This document shows, in pieces, positions 27,831-41,600 of a stretch of 64,000 bases of DNA (positions within the stretch are counted from its first letter, which is position 1; every line of letters starts with the position of its first letter). Under the pieces are notes generated by a model. It was not told where the DNA came from. It was given only the letters and a program-made list of their open reading frames with translations, and did no database searches. This stretch comes from Rhopalosiphum padi (taxonomy: Eukaryota > Arthropoda > Insecta > Hemiptera > Aphididae). A program made the translations under genes and the position numbers. The DNA lies in the NCBI RefSeq assembly GCF_020882245.1, contig NC_083597.1, positions 84,484,152-84,548,151 on the forward strand, read 5' to 3'.

Positions 27831-30310
27831 ATAGGAATAGTATTATTGAAATTAAAAATAATAATAAAATTCTGTTCAACAAAAAAAGTAAATACTTGGT
27901 AATTAGTTTGAAATTAATGCATAATGGCTAATGATGTATTGTAATTTCAACTAATTTACAAGCATTCATAAAGTGATTTGTTCAAAATTTACTTAGTTTA
28001 CGTCATGCGTTACAATTACTTAATTTATCAGAGAATATAGATCATAATACATTAATGCCCAATTATAAAGGTAAACAACGAACAATAACAATATAATACA
28101 TCTGATGAAACAAAAATAAAACCATTGGCGTAATTTAAACGATTTTCTGCGATCATTTACTGCTTGAAAATTAGTAACATTCTTAATATGCTCATCTGTA
28201 CCATTGCATTTATAATACTACTTTGTTTATTTTTTTATTATTATTATGTACCTACACCTACTTATTGTAATAGTATCTAGAGGCCTAGAGCAAGTACAAA
28301 AACACTGTCTTGCATATTTGTATAAATATTATTATATTGACATATTGTGTCACATATATATTTTGTTTTTATAAATAATAAATAATATTTGTATACAAAA
28401 TTATGTTTTGTTAAAAATACAAATTTAAATGCGTACCTATTCTTACATTTTTAGTGTGTTAAATAATACATATTTTTACATATTTAAGCGTTTCTAAAAT
28501 ATATTTCTTAAATTTTGAGTACCTACATTTCTTAGACTAGGTATGATACCTATAACGGCTATAACAGTTTTCTAGCAAATTAAAATCACAGCTTTACTGC
28601 TTTAATAATCATAATTAACTATTAATATGTATAATTAATTATTGAGGCATTAAATGTGAAACACTGAAACGAATAAGTAATCTAGAGCTTTTATGCCTAT
28701 GATAGCATTTATACGTTATACCACTAGAATTGTGTACATAGCTTAATAAAAATGTAATACAATAATTATGATACAAATCTGTTCTGTAAAATAAATACTA
28801 AAAGTTAATTCGATATTTACTACTAGCAAATCACTATATGCTATCACATATTTATATTTTAGGTCTTGAGCTGAGTTATTAATTATTATATAATGATGTG
28901 GGTTTTTTCTTCATGTCTAGGAATGTTTTTATTAATTGATTAAGCGTGTTCTTAATTCTTATGAATTATATCATATCATACATTGATAAATGTTTAATGT
29001 ATATTATGTACCATTCTACAGACTACAGTAGATACGTTTGGTAGACTAGATAGGTATAGCCAGTACTAACTACAGGTTAAATAATCTGATATCTAAAAAC
29101 TCGAGTATATTGATCAATGATCAATGATGGGGTTAATATTTTCCATTATATTTAATTTAGAACCTATTTTTGTAAAAATTATAAAATTATTACTTATAGC
29201 TTGTTAGGAGGTAAACAATTACATATTTATGTTTATGTTTGGACGTCATCGTATATTTGATGAAAAACGATTTTTTTTAAGCTTGGTCGATAACCGATGT
29301 AGAATTGTACAAATTTTAGACAATAGTGAATAGGGATGATTATATTTATTTGTTTATTTACCTATACAAACTATAAGAATTTAAACAAAGTAGAATATAA
29401 GTTAAATTTAAAAAATAATAATGTAGTAATGACTTTACATACCTATTACGTAATTAAATATTATAGATTTTTTTCACCGGAATAAATATTCCATCGGAAT
29501 CGGATTTTTTTTCGTTCGATATTTTCTACCAGTTTTTTTTTATCAAACTTTTAGTTAATTTACCGGTGATAAGTCGTGACTATTACATTTTGTCTATGAC
29601 TATATACGTTATACGTACTATATATACACAATATAAAATATTGATTCGTTGATTTTGCAGTTATATATTTTTGACGTTTTGTGGTCAATTGATTAGAAAT
29701 TCAAATCAAATTTTAATTCTCGATTAAATCTTTGAGTGTTGTAAAACTGTACAAGTATTGTATAAGTTAGTGATTTGTATGATTTGTTTGTGAACTATGA
29801 TTAGTTATCAGACATCAGTGATCAATTATTCAATATTCAACAATCAAAACATTTAACATGGTAATTATTGATTTTTATGTAATATTTTTGTTATTTTAAA
29901 TTTGTCATGATTTGTTGCTCGCATTCTGTGTCCTGTGTTATTAAAATATCATCACAATAGGTAAAATCAAGTAATTCCACTATTACATAAGTAGTAGGAG
30001 GAGTATGCCTACCGCCTACCATTAATTTTGCTAGGAATTATAAGTGATTCAGACATGGAAAATTCCCAAGATATAAACAAATAAATTATCTCGAAAAATG
30101 ATTAGTAGCTATTAGCTAATAGGTATCATATTATTTGTACTCGTATAATATCATAGAGATATTTAAGATGAAATTTACAAATATGATGTGAAATAATTGA
30201 AAATTCGATGTGTATCACATAATATGAATAATATGATACACAGTCAACTTGCTAAATAATATCTCTTATTTTTATTAACGTCAAGTAAATCACACACTCA
30301 CACATAAGCA

Positions 30311-31257
30311 CAGTGGCGTATACAGCCATTTCCAATATGATGGGGAGGGGGTCATAAAAAAATGATATACACATATATATCAACGCATTAAAATATTATG
30401 TTACAAAGGATTTATTTTTATTACAGAACGATATTTAATTTAAATGAATACTTAATAAGTATAAGTTACAAGCTAATGTACACCTCAATAATGAATATAC
30501 CAGAATACACCTCACGTACCGCTAATTCATGACTACTACTATATAGTACTGCTATTATAACCGAACATGATATAAAAGTATAGATATAGGCGATATAGCG
30601 ATAGCCATAAAGGTATAAATCGGATCATACACAGTTCTATAAATATTCAATGATTGTCGACCCTTATGTTTGAGTTTGGTCAAATTTTCAAATAATTACA
30701 CTAATGAGTTATCAGTAGGGTTAGAGACCTCGTTCCCTTAAAAACCTTAAACTATGCATTTATTTATGCTTTATATTCTAAAATACTACCTATAGGCAAT
30801 AACCATATTAGATAATAAAAGATATTATATCAAATTGACGAACAAGTAACAATGATTGTGATATCCCGTGACGGCGTGACTCGTCTATTTATAACTATTT
30901 AAGAATCATACAATATAGGTATGCAGCTTAATGCTTATGCAGTCTATGTGTAGATAAAAGTATATTGGTGGTTCATAATTTCAACTATATATATGTTTTC
31001 GCAGACAGGAAAACACGACCCATACTAATTTCATTGAATATTCATTTTTAGGTACTTACATTACATTTTTTTTAACAATTTAATGAAAAATTTAACTCTA
31101 ATTTAAAAATATAAGTAAAATATGTACTTAAAAAGAGAATATTATTTTATTTTTAAATATTATTCATTTTTAGATATTTTTATTTTTTAGGAATTGTGAA
31201 AAAAATTCCAAAGGGAGGTTTAACACCCCCTCCCCTCAAACCGTGTGAACACCACTG
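30311..31257. mobile_element. Possible hAT-like element with diverged ends
   Basis: The left end CAGTGGCGTATACAGCC with nearby GGGGAGGGGG faces a right end CCCCCTCCCCTC...GTGTGAACACCACTG. The right end read in reverse also starts CAGTGG and carries a G-rich block. No matching target duplication is visible, so these may be two separate fragments. The interior has no recognisable coding sequence. Confidence 0.35.
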
Positions 31258-31804
31258 CAATACTGCATAATCTTTTTTATTTTTTTTTATCAGAAAATTT
31301 ACAATCTGTAATTAATTATTTACAATAAGTAAAAGCGATGGTTGTACTTAAACATATTGCATATACATAGCATAAAATAACAAAAGAAGCACATGATGAC
31401 TGATGACTGATGAGGAAAGTAATATATATTAGTATATATATATTACTATTATATTATAATATATAATATAATATATATATTATATAAATACATATATGGT
31501 CGAAGGTGGTAATAATTAGCCGTTATCAGGCGGTTTATCAATTATCATTATCGCTTAACGCTTATCAATAATTTTTGTTCATTTTGAATATAGTTAATAC
31601 TCTATGGTTTTAAAATTTAAAGCACGGGCTTAGATAATAAATAATGATCGCTTATTTTGATGTTGGTTCACAGTTGACAGTTCACAGTTGACAACTACAA
31701 CTTGAACCTATCTAAAACAAGAATAGAAATATTCAATTTATCACGAAATTTATCTGTTTGATCGAATTGTTTTTCATAAAAAAATAATATCACCTACTCA
31801 TGAA

Positions 31805-33105
31805 ATGGAAGACAAGGTTGAAATGTAAGAAATTTAAAGATTACTTGTACTATTATCTTGTTAATAAACTTTCCCCTTTAAATCTAGATGTAAGGTCCAA
31901 GGGTTGGAATTGATATTAAAATCAATAAATTGTGAAAAGTATAAATCCAAATTTGAAAATCATGGAATTAATGAACATACCTTTATTCAGTTGACTGCAG
32001 ATGATCTCAGATACCTGGATGTTGATAATAAGGACATTTATGCTTTATTGACTGCGATAAATGTACTCAATAAGACATTAAACAACAGTGAAATACGATT
32101 ATCGTAAGTTAATTGATCATTGATTGAAAATAGAAACATTTTCAAACATTCTTATTGTTTTAAAATATATGATATTATTTTTTATAGAAACGATGAAATT
32201 CTTAAACTTCAGTCCAAAATGTGTGGGCAACTTGGATACATTGCTTTAGTTTTAAATCATATACACTGTTTAATCACTAGTGATAAAAGTAATTTAAATG
32301 ACATGTTAATTGATAATCATATTTCGGCAATTGATGCTGCTTTAATGTTAAAGCCATATATGAGAGCAGAAGAAAAAAGCATTGAAAATACATTAAAAAA
32401 TGTTTTTAAGGTGATACAAATGTTAATTTATTAATTTATAATTAGAAATTTATATTTTAAAACATATCTGAAATTATTGAAAAAATTATTGCTATACTTT
32501 ACACTTTTACATTAAAAGTTAAAATAAAAGTATTTAAAAAAATTAAATTTTTAAGTCTTATAGTGGTCTCAAAAAACTTTTATTTTAAATCACAAAGTAT
32601 GTTTTTGTCTATGATAAATATGTTAAAACTGTCAACTATTGACCAATGTAATTCATTTTTAAGTTATACTTATATTATAATATACATTTTTGTAAGTTAT
32701 AAATTGTTATTAACTCAAATAGGAGTACATTGTTCTTCATCACTACCTCCTCTGGGAATTTTTATTTTATTATAATTATTAGTTATTAAACATAATTTAA
32801 AAAATAAAAAAAAGAAGTTTTTGAATTTGTAATTGAGGATACCACAGTTTTTGAAAAACATAATTTATTCTCCAGTTCTATAGGTATTATTTCCAATGTA
32901 ACACTTAACATTTTAAATTTACATAATTAAAAATAAAAATCATACTTATTATTTATATTTAATTTTCTTCTTCATTGTTTGTGCATTTCAGATTACAACG
33001 AGAAGTAAAACTATTATGATTACTACAACAATGTGTTTAGTCCTTGTATTTGGTCTTACATTTAGACGTCTAAGTTATTCATTCAATTTAAAATCTATAT
33101 TCTAA
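31805..33105 (+). CDS. SAM-domain protein with C-terminal membrane anchor (GASZ-like)
   Basis: There are four exons: 31805-31824, 31888-32103, 32188-32410 and 32992-33105. All have GT/AG borders in consistent phase and give 190 residues. Residues about 10-70 form a SAM domain, including CEKYKSKFENHGINEHTFIQ and LTADDLRYLDV. Residues about 80-155 are probably helical. Residues 161-177 (IMITTTMCLVLVFGLTF) are hydrophobic and followed by RR, the layout of a tail-anchored outer-membrane protein. A SAM domain followed by a C-terminal mitochondrial anchor is the arrangement of GASZ/ASZ1, a piRNA-pathway scaffold, but the ankyrin repeats usual in that family are absent. The start is chosen because the 20-base first exon splices in frame; upstream exons could have been missed. 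The SAM and anchor calls are direct; the GASZ link is inference. Confidence 0.75.
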
Positions 33106-35600
33106 AATTTAATATCGCACAAATTAAGACTGTATTATTTAAATTAATTATTATATAATGTCATAATATATTTTATATTATTCTAAAGACTATTTTACAT
33201 TATTTTTTAAATTTATATGTATGAAAAATTAATAATAATAAATAATTTTGTTCTTAAAATATTTTTTTTAATTCTTAGTTTCTTATCTTTTAGATTTTTA
33301 CAACAATAATTCAAAAATATGGAAAGTTTACTAAGTTCTGGTATTTGGTACTTGTCTAATATTAATGTACTAATGTATTATTATATGTTTTAAGAATATA
33401 AATCATTGCATTTAAAAATACAAATCTAAGTGACCAGTGCCAGATAGAGAAGATATCAGCATACCGAGTTGTAGGATTTCTAATGTTTGATTACAGCTAC
33501 AGGTTACTATACAATTAAATAATTCAATTCAGTTATATTTTCTAATAATGTTTGTACTAATTTATAAATATTATGAAACATTAAATTATGGCCTAACATC
33601 ATAACCGGCCCATATTTTGAGTAGCTCAACAAGATTTTCTTAGTAGCTGAACTGTAGTGACACTATTATAGCTATAGCCTATAATGTCTTCAAAATTATT
33701 TGATGGCTGTTAGTTGTTCTTCCTTTGAAATAACCTTTTCAAAGTATCAATGAAAATAAATAGATATGGTTATTTTAAACTTAGAACTTAGAAGTATTCA
33801 TTCTATTTTAAATAATGATAAATTAAAATACCAAATATAAAACACTAATTTATAACTAATTTTATTTAGAAACTAAAATTTAACAGCTTACAAATGTACC
33901 AAACTAATATTTTAGTATTTGTACATAAATAAGCAAAAATTGTAAATTCTTATAATCAGTTAAATTACCTTGCTTTTTAAAAAAAAATTAATATTAATTT
34001 AATTATTTGTTATTCATGTTATTAATTTTATAAATTTATTGATTCAGCAATATTCTAATTTAATTAAACGTTAATATATTCAAAGTCTGCTATTTACTAT
34101 AGATTTATTTAATATTATGATATAGATCATATAATGTCATTATGTGATACATACAATAGTATTCCATTGTTTCCTCAATTTTTCAAATAACTCTTATCTC
34201 ACAAGAATTTTTGATCCAGATCTTTGGGGACATATTTACAGGGGAAGACTAGGGAGATATATCTTTCCCTTTGACCGTACTTTTTTAGTTTATATTTAAT
34301 TGGTTATAGACTATAATTGTGTTTTTTTTCCATTTATCAGTTTATTAGAAGATAATAAAATAGTGGGGCGTTTGGGTATCAATAATTTTAGTTATATTTT
34401 TATTGCTATTAAAGTAATTTATTTTACTATGAATAGTACAGAAAGTTGAATTAATTTTTGTCAAAAACATGGTTGTATTTTTCAGCGTAACTAATTAAAT
34501 TTAATACAGAATGTACAATCTAATTATTGTAATTTATATATGCTACTATTATTAACAACTTAATTTATTATAAATTCAATATAAAAATTAGTTTAAATTG
34601 TTAAATTAATTTTATCTTTATAATATTTAAATATTTATGTATTTAAATGTACCTATAGGTTATTTATTTTTTGTACATTTTAATGATATTAAATGCATAC
34701 ATAAATGTAAAATGTGTTATGCATGCACATTTTTAAATTATATAGTTTTAAAAAAATATTTAAAAACATGAAGTATCAACGCCATTGTACTCATTGTAGT
34801 AGTGACATAGCTTAAAAATATGATATAAATTCTAAATTTAATTTATTTTAATTCTTTCATTTAATAAGTTTTAATTCACCATTTTGATTCACAAAACAGT
34901 TGATTTTTACTTGTTTATTATAAAAATTGAACTTTCTAATTAATAATTAGGTACTAATTAAGAGTGTTGGCTAGGTCATTGACACTTAACCCAAGTTATA
35001 ATTGAAATCTTGAAAATTATATACTATAGCAGTTAGCACACAATAGTTTTTATTCACTGTATGGGTATACATTTTTCATCATTTATTAAAACGTTCATAA
35101 TGACAACTGTTACCTAATAATTAAAACTATTTAAAACTTTATCTTGACAAAATGTTTTTTGTTTGGTATGAAGTTGCTTATAGTAGGTATTTAATTTTGA
35201 GTCGCATTTTTCACACCTTACGAAAGATAATTATGATGACATCTGTATATATTGTAGATTTACCCCCTGTCAAGATATAAAGTATAATATTAACAAAAGA
35301 CCCCCAGCTAGGAGGCCACATTGAGTCCATATGGCAATGGAATATTATTATTAACATATAAGTTTGAGCGTTATTTAAAAACAAGACGAGATGGATTATT
35401 ATTATTATTGTCTGTTAGTGTAGGTATATAATCGTTTCTGTTCATAGTTTAGTTACAGTCATACAATCATCCCGAATTTGTCCGCGGCCTCAGCAAAGAC
35501 TGCAATAGACATTTTTTTGTGACAACACAACCCGACAATGTATGGCATGGTACATACCTTCCATAATTAGTTAATGTGCACATTTGTTTTAACGTCAGAA
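33106..35600. other. Intergenic DNA, no gene seen
   Basis: AT-rich sequence between the SAM-domain gene and the first recognised exon of the GLIS-type gene. A polyadenylation-like AATAAA near 33238 may serve the upstream gene. The promoter of the zinc-finger gene, and any further 5' exon, should lie here but I could not recognise it. Confidence 0.4.
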
Positions 35601-35608
35601 TTCATGCA

Positions 35609-38600
35609 ATGAAACACATTTATAATATCAATAACATGCTGGACAACAATGATGAAGATTCGTCGTGCTCTTGCAAGTAATAATTTTTAGATTTTAATTG
35701 TGCGAAAGAAACATTGCATAACTTAACTATAGTTCATAATAATATCAACTATTTTAGAAATAATATTCATAATAATATACTATTGTTAGAATATACATGT
35801 GACTTGGTGTAATAATATAATTATATAGTAGAAAATAATAACAAATAACAATAACTATTGCTATTACAATAATCAATAAAACAATAAACCTTATTCAGTT
35901 TTCACTAACCATATATTACTATAGTACTATTATACTAGCATGCAGTAATACAATTGTAGTATAATAATTAGGGCTCGGAAATTGATGCATTTTTCATTTT
36001 TTTTGGAATTTTTTAGACGATGCTTTCCTGGCCACAAATGTGTTTCATTAGCATGTGAATCTGAACGCTAATTTTTATTTTGCATTTTTTTGTGTATATT
36101 ACTTTTAAGTCATTTTTTTGACATTTTTAGATAATTTCTCCACATTTGTTGTCATTTTTATTGATTTCACATTAGTTCACTTCTTATTGTTTCTTGTCGA
36201 CCATTATGCAGATAACTTACTTAAAACTTTGAAATTACCACGAACCAAATTAGTATTAGTATTAGTACCTATCCGATTTTATCTCACCGATTACAGTCGC
36301 GGTCGTTGTCGTGTTGTAATGAAAATACCTAAATTTTATTATTTTTTCGTAATATTTTCGAAATGCCGAAAATTAAAACGTCGGTTAGTGCTCGTCTACG
36401 TTTACTATATTTGTAATTTTTTTATTTAATTTTTTAGTTCATTTTTCGTCATTTTTATGTCATATTTTGAGTAATTTCTAAGCTTTGATAAATGTAAATA
36501 GAATAGTATAGTAAAATAGAGTACAATTTAAAAAATATATTTTTATTAATTTAAAACAAATATTTGTAGTTTTTTTAGGTCATTTTTAATGATTTTAAGG
36601 TCATTAACTTCCGAGTCCTACTAATAACTAATAAGTAACAACATATTTGATTTGATTCTAAGCGTATTTTTAATTTCTATTGAATGCAGTTAAAAATGTT
36701 TTATATACCTAAACACTATCAAATAAAATATATGTAAATATAAAAACTATAGGTGGGTACATATTATTTAAATGTAGACGTTTCGTTGTCCGTTAGTCAT
36801 TACTTGTTTATTAAAAAATATGTATACTATATCTAATTTATACAATTTATGACATTGGTTATAGGCAGTATATATATTGCATGGTAGTCATATATATAAC
36901 AACCGTGATTTAAAAGGATTCCCTAATAAATACCAAATACCCCTGAAAAAAACCACCCTATAATAAAAATGATATGCACTTAAAATGATTTTTTTTATAA
37001 TATCTAATTTCATAATCGTTTTTTTAAATTGATGTATATTTTTTCTTTATTATCAAGTGTTGTCTGGTGTACATTCTGTGTTTCCGGAAGAATTATTGCT
37101 GGATAACGTCGAATGGTTAAACTTAGAATGTTTAGTTTGTGTAATCTACGTATAGTTCCATTCACGTAGGTTTCTTCAAAATATTTGAATTACTACGGCA
37201 ACAGGAAGAATATTTTATTTTATATTATTAATTATCAATTAATAAAAACACTTATAATAATTAAATATTAATCATTGTCCCCACTTGCCCATCTTTTTTT
37301 TAATTTTGCAAAATCTCATATGGGGTTATTTTTTCGCGATATCTTTTAAAAATTACAACATATTATTTGCTATATGTTATTAATTTATTGTATACCAGAT
37401 GGCTATAATATGAGGCATATTTTATTTTTCTTAGATACAAAATTAAAAATTAAAATACTTCTTTACATGATTGCAGTACTTAAGTACTTATATAAACATT
37501 ATTAATAAAGAACGTATTTAAAATTTAAAATATTTAATGCATTTTTTTTTAATGTCCGAAAACATTGCTTTCCAAGCACAAAGTTCATTTTATCATCAAG
37601 GAATTAAAAAATGTAACGTTTATTTTGTATTTATAACGTTTTTAGTGCATTTTTTATGTTTTTAAGTCATTTTTATACAGGAATAGATAAAATTCGATAC
37701 AAATTTAGTTAAGATTCATTTTAAAGAATAAAATTAAATATTATTTATCGTATAATTTATTACTTTATATACCGATTACATATTATTTAATTTATTTCAT
37801 TGAGAGTTGATTACGTTTATATGTTGTAGAGGAGTAGTTTAAGAACTTTAAAATATCTTTAGACTAATTATAATTTAAATATGGCCAATATGAGTGTACC
37901 TATCCTATGATACATTTTAAAATGTCCTAAAAATATAGATCATTTGATTAAGACTGAAATGCAATTTAAATATAATTAAATTTATGATTAATTTGGGTAG
38001 TTATAAGTATATAATAATTTATAGATATTTTGAACAATTATAAAAAAATAAAATACAAAACTTCAACGAGTAGCCGGGGAGTCTCCCAATCTAGGCTATG
38101 GAGGAAGAGGGGGAATAATAAAACAATATTAGGTAATACAAATTTATTTTTTTAGTTTGTATTATAAAATCTCTACATTTTTTGTTCTTAGCAAAGCGGT
38201 TTATTATTTTTTCTATATTTAATGCAATTGGCCTGTGAATATATTATCAGGAATACTATCAATAATAATTATTATCTCTATTTTGCACTAGGTATCTATT
38301 AAAAAGTGTGAAAATAGTTAAATTATAGAATTTGGTGAATTATTTTTTGTATTTTTGAAATTATGAATTGCTCTTATTTATACAAAATTACAACGATTTA
38401 AAAAATTTTCTTTTCAATATTATGAATAAGTAACTCTATTAAATTGCTAGGTATTTTCAAATTTTCAAAAAATCAAATAAAAAATATAATAGATACTTTT
38501 GTGTAAATTATGTTGAAATGTTAAAATTTTGTGTAAGACTGTGCAAAAATATTCACACTATATTTTGATTTAAAAATACTGAGTTTCCAATTACGTATGT

Positions 38601-41600
38601 ATACGTACTATCATTGATTTGGGGACGGGGTGGCCGAGCGGTCTAATTCGTCGGCTGCGGAGCAGCTGGATCCGGTTCGATCCTCGGCCACTGGGCGGCA
38701 TTTTTCTCCGGGTAAGTCACGGTGTCCGGAGAACAAGTGCTGCCATCCCCCCACCCCGGGGCATGGCAGAAACCTACGGGTGCCCCATTAAAAATTCTGC
38801 CAATCAGGCGCCGGGCTTACTCCCGAACTACATACGCCATACGAAAAAAAAAAAAAATCATTGATTTTAGAATAAAATTTTATTCTAAAATCAATGGTAC
38901 TATGTACCTTACATACATTACGTTATTATATTTTATGTAGGTGTGTCAACCATCATTATTTAATTTTAATCTATATTATATATACAATTTATATCATACG
39001 TATACAAAGCAATAATGATTTAATTTTTTTTAATATATTTTAAACATATAATTAGGTGGGAAAATTGTGATTTATACATGAATAAAACAGAACTACCAAA
39101 ACATGTAATAGACCACATTGCTCCAGAATCTCAAGGGTTGTTCTACTGCAAATGGAAAAGTTGTACGAGAGGAGACCGAGCTTTTAACGCCAAGTAGATT
39201 TTTTTCTATAGCTCATTAGTCATTACATTAGAATAAAATGTCATCATTTCGGCATTGTAAGTAGATGCATTTTTATAGGTACAAGATATTAGTCCACATA
39301 CGCACTCATACAAATGACAAGCCGCATCAATGCTATATATGCGGTAAAAGCTTTACGCGGGCCGAAAATTTGAAGATTCATGCTCGTTCGCATACAGGTG
39401 AGTAACCACCATTTTTTTTATCTATTATACATTATTATTATTATCTATTAATAACAATGACTAAAATAATACACTAATGTGGTTAGTTAATATTGTTTAT
39501 AAATACATGTGATATTAAACAAAAAATAAGTATAGGTACCCATAAGGCTATTAATAACTATAAATGCGTATTTGAAAAACAATTGAATTGATCATTATTG
39601 CCATCTATTAATAGATAGAATTATACTATCTATAAACTATCTATAATCTATATTATGTTAGGTACCGTGAATGTCTATAGTTGCCAATTGGTGAATGCTG
39701 GCACTGCTGGCAGTCACCGATAACTATCAATTATCATATTTGCTTATTGGTACACCAAAATCATTAGAGACTAAAAAACACTCTCGATCCACGTCAGGTT
39801 GAATTACATTCTTTATCTGTGTATATATTATATAATATACAGACCACAGCTGACACACAGGCAATAATATACCATACTACTATAATAGCGAAGTACCTAT
39901 GTTGCGTTTTAGCGATACATGGAAAATAAATAAGGTGTCTAATAAATTTTCAAATCAATATGTAGTAATGATGATACATGAGGTACATTATAATGTACCT
40001 GTTATTATGGTATAATGTACCTACCTACTTTCATATTATATTATTCACAGAAGTTAATGGTTTATATTTTAATCAACGTGATACCTTAACCTAATTAAGT
40101 AAATTTCTTAATTGCTAGTGCGTGCAATATGAATACCTTCTTACATGATGTAATCAATATTCCTATACTTTTGTACAATCTGTCCGAAATAAGTCTGCTT
40201 TCAAGTTTCAATATTATCTAAAAAATGAACCATTTATTTATTTTATATGTAGGTATATACTTACTCGTGAGATCGTGTTTTAAATTTAAATGCATACTTA
40301 TTTAAAACCATTAGACATTTACGAATATAAAATGTAATCTATAAATGATTGAATATTTAAATTCTTATCTTTTCGTTCTAGTGAAAAAAATAATTGACCG
40401 ATGATGATATATTATATTTTTCAAAGAAGTAAGAGTGACGCATCATACTGTACCTACCTATAACCTAATACCAGAAAAAAAACAATTAATACAAATCTAA
40501 TAAAATAAATAATAATATACCTAATTAATAAATACCTATTGGATAATCAAATTAATTATAATATCTAAGTATAATCATAATTACATGTTTAAATTAACGT
40601 TAAATTAGTGTGTAGTAATTAATTAATTATAGTAATTTCGATAAATATATAGGTACTATATAATATATAATTAATATCATCTAATGTATTTCACATACGA
40701 AATTTTAAATATTACATAGCTTCTGTACAGTCATGTTGGTTTTGATTAGATGAGTTAAATACCAGGATTTTATATCCTATAGACCATGGTTTTGTGGAAA
40801 TACTAGTTACTATCAAAAAATCATTACCAATGAAATTAGATTATTAGAATTTTTAATTTATTAGAATATTTGAAAACACTAGAATGTAAATTTATTCCAA
40901 TCTAAGTATATTATGTACTACACATAGGTAGTTACTTTATATTATTATCGTATTATGTATTGAATTATTTTTAATTAATATAAAAATTATAAAATCTCAT
41001 ATACTTATTATATTTAATTATTTTTTTAAATTGTTACAAACTCAAAATTTGTAACAATAAATGTTTAATTTTTAACTGTCAATTATATGTGAGTGGTTTT
41101 GAATTATGAATCTTCTAAATTTCCTTTTTAACAATAGAAAAAAATGTGTGGTATGAACAGCTTAAAATTGTTGGTTATGAATGGTAAGTGACAAGTGTAC
41201 GATTTTAAACGAGTCCTTATATTAAATGTGCGAAATAATAAAGAGCATTTAAATGAAGCTAACGTTATTTTTATATTAATTTAATGGTCCAAATAGGTAT
41301 GTTGTTATAAATAATATGTTTAATTAGTTGTATAATGACACTTATTACAGCCGTGTGCATGGGTTTAGCAGGAGCGTATGGCTGTATTTAATATTTTTTT
41401 CTGCGGAGAAGAAGGCGTGAACTTTTTCAAAGTTAGCCAGAATAAAAGATTTTTCAGAATATTTGAGCAAAGGAACATAAACTTTTATACATTATAAGAT
41501 TTGATTTATTTCAATTTCCACGATATGACATTGTCAAAAAGAAAAATTATACTTTTCAATTATGATATAATGTCACACAAAATACAGATCCAGTGGAGGA

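Larger units (their letters stand above)
19814..31804. other. Intergenic DNA, no supported gene
   Basis: These 12 kb lie upstream of both the asparagine synthetase gene (minus) and the SAM-domain gene (plus), so promoters of both should lie here. I could not locate either with confidence. Visible features are a candidate untranslated exon end at 22101, short CCTAA runs near 24802 and 25097, a hAT terminus at 27683, and a possible larger element at 30311-31257. A frame near 21160-21410 looks faintly protein-like but is broken by stops. Confidence 0.45.

Noticed and set aside
36118..36429. A 103-codon frame as a real gene
   Set aside because: It is hydrophobic and low in complexity, lies inside an apparent TIR element, and has no recognisable domain.
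38621..38700. A genuine tRNA-Ser or tRNA-Leu gene
   Set aside because: The A and B boxes are tRNA-like but the acceptor stem does not close, and the unit continues into a SINE body with target duplication.
38619..38864. An 81-codon open frame
   Set aside because: It is a read-through of the SINE body, whose tRNA-like head and poly-A tail explain the sequence.
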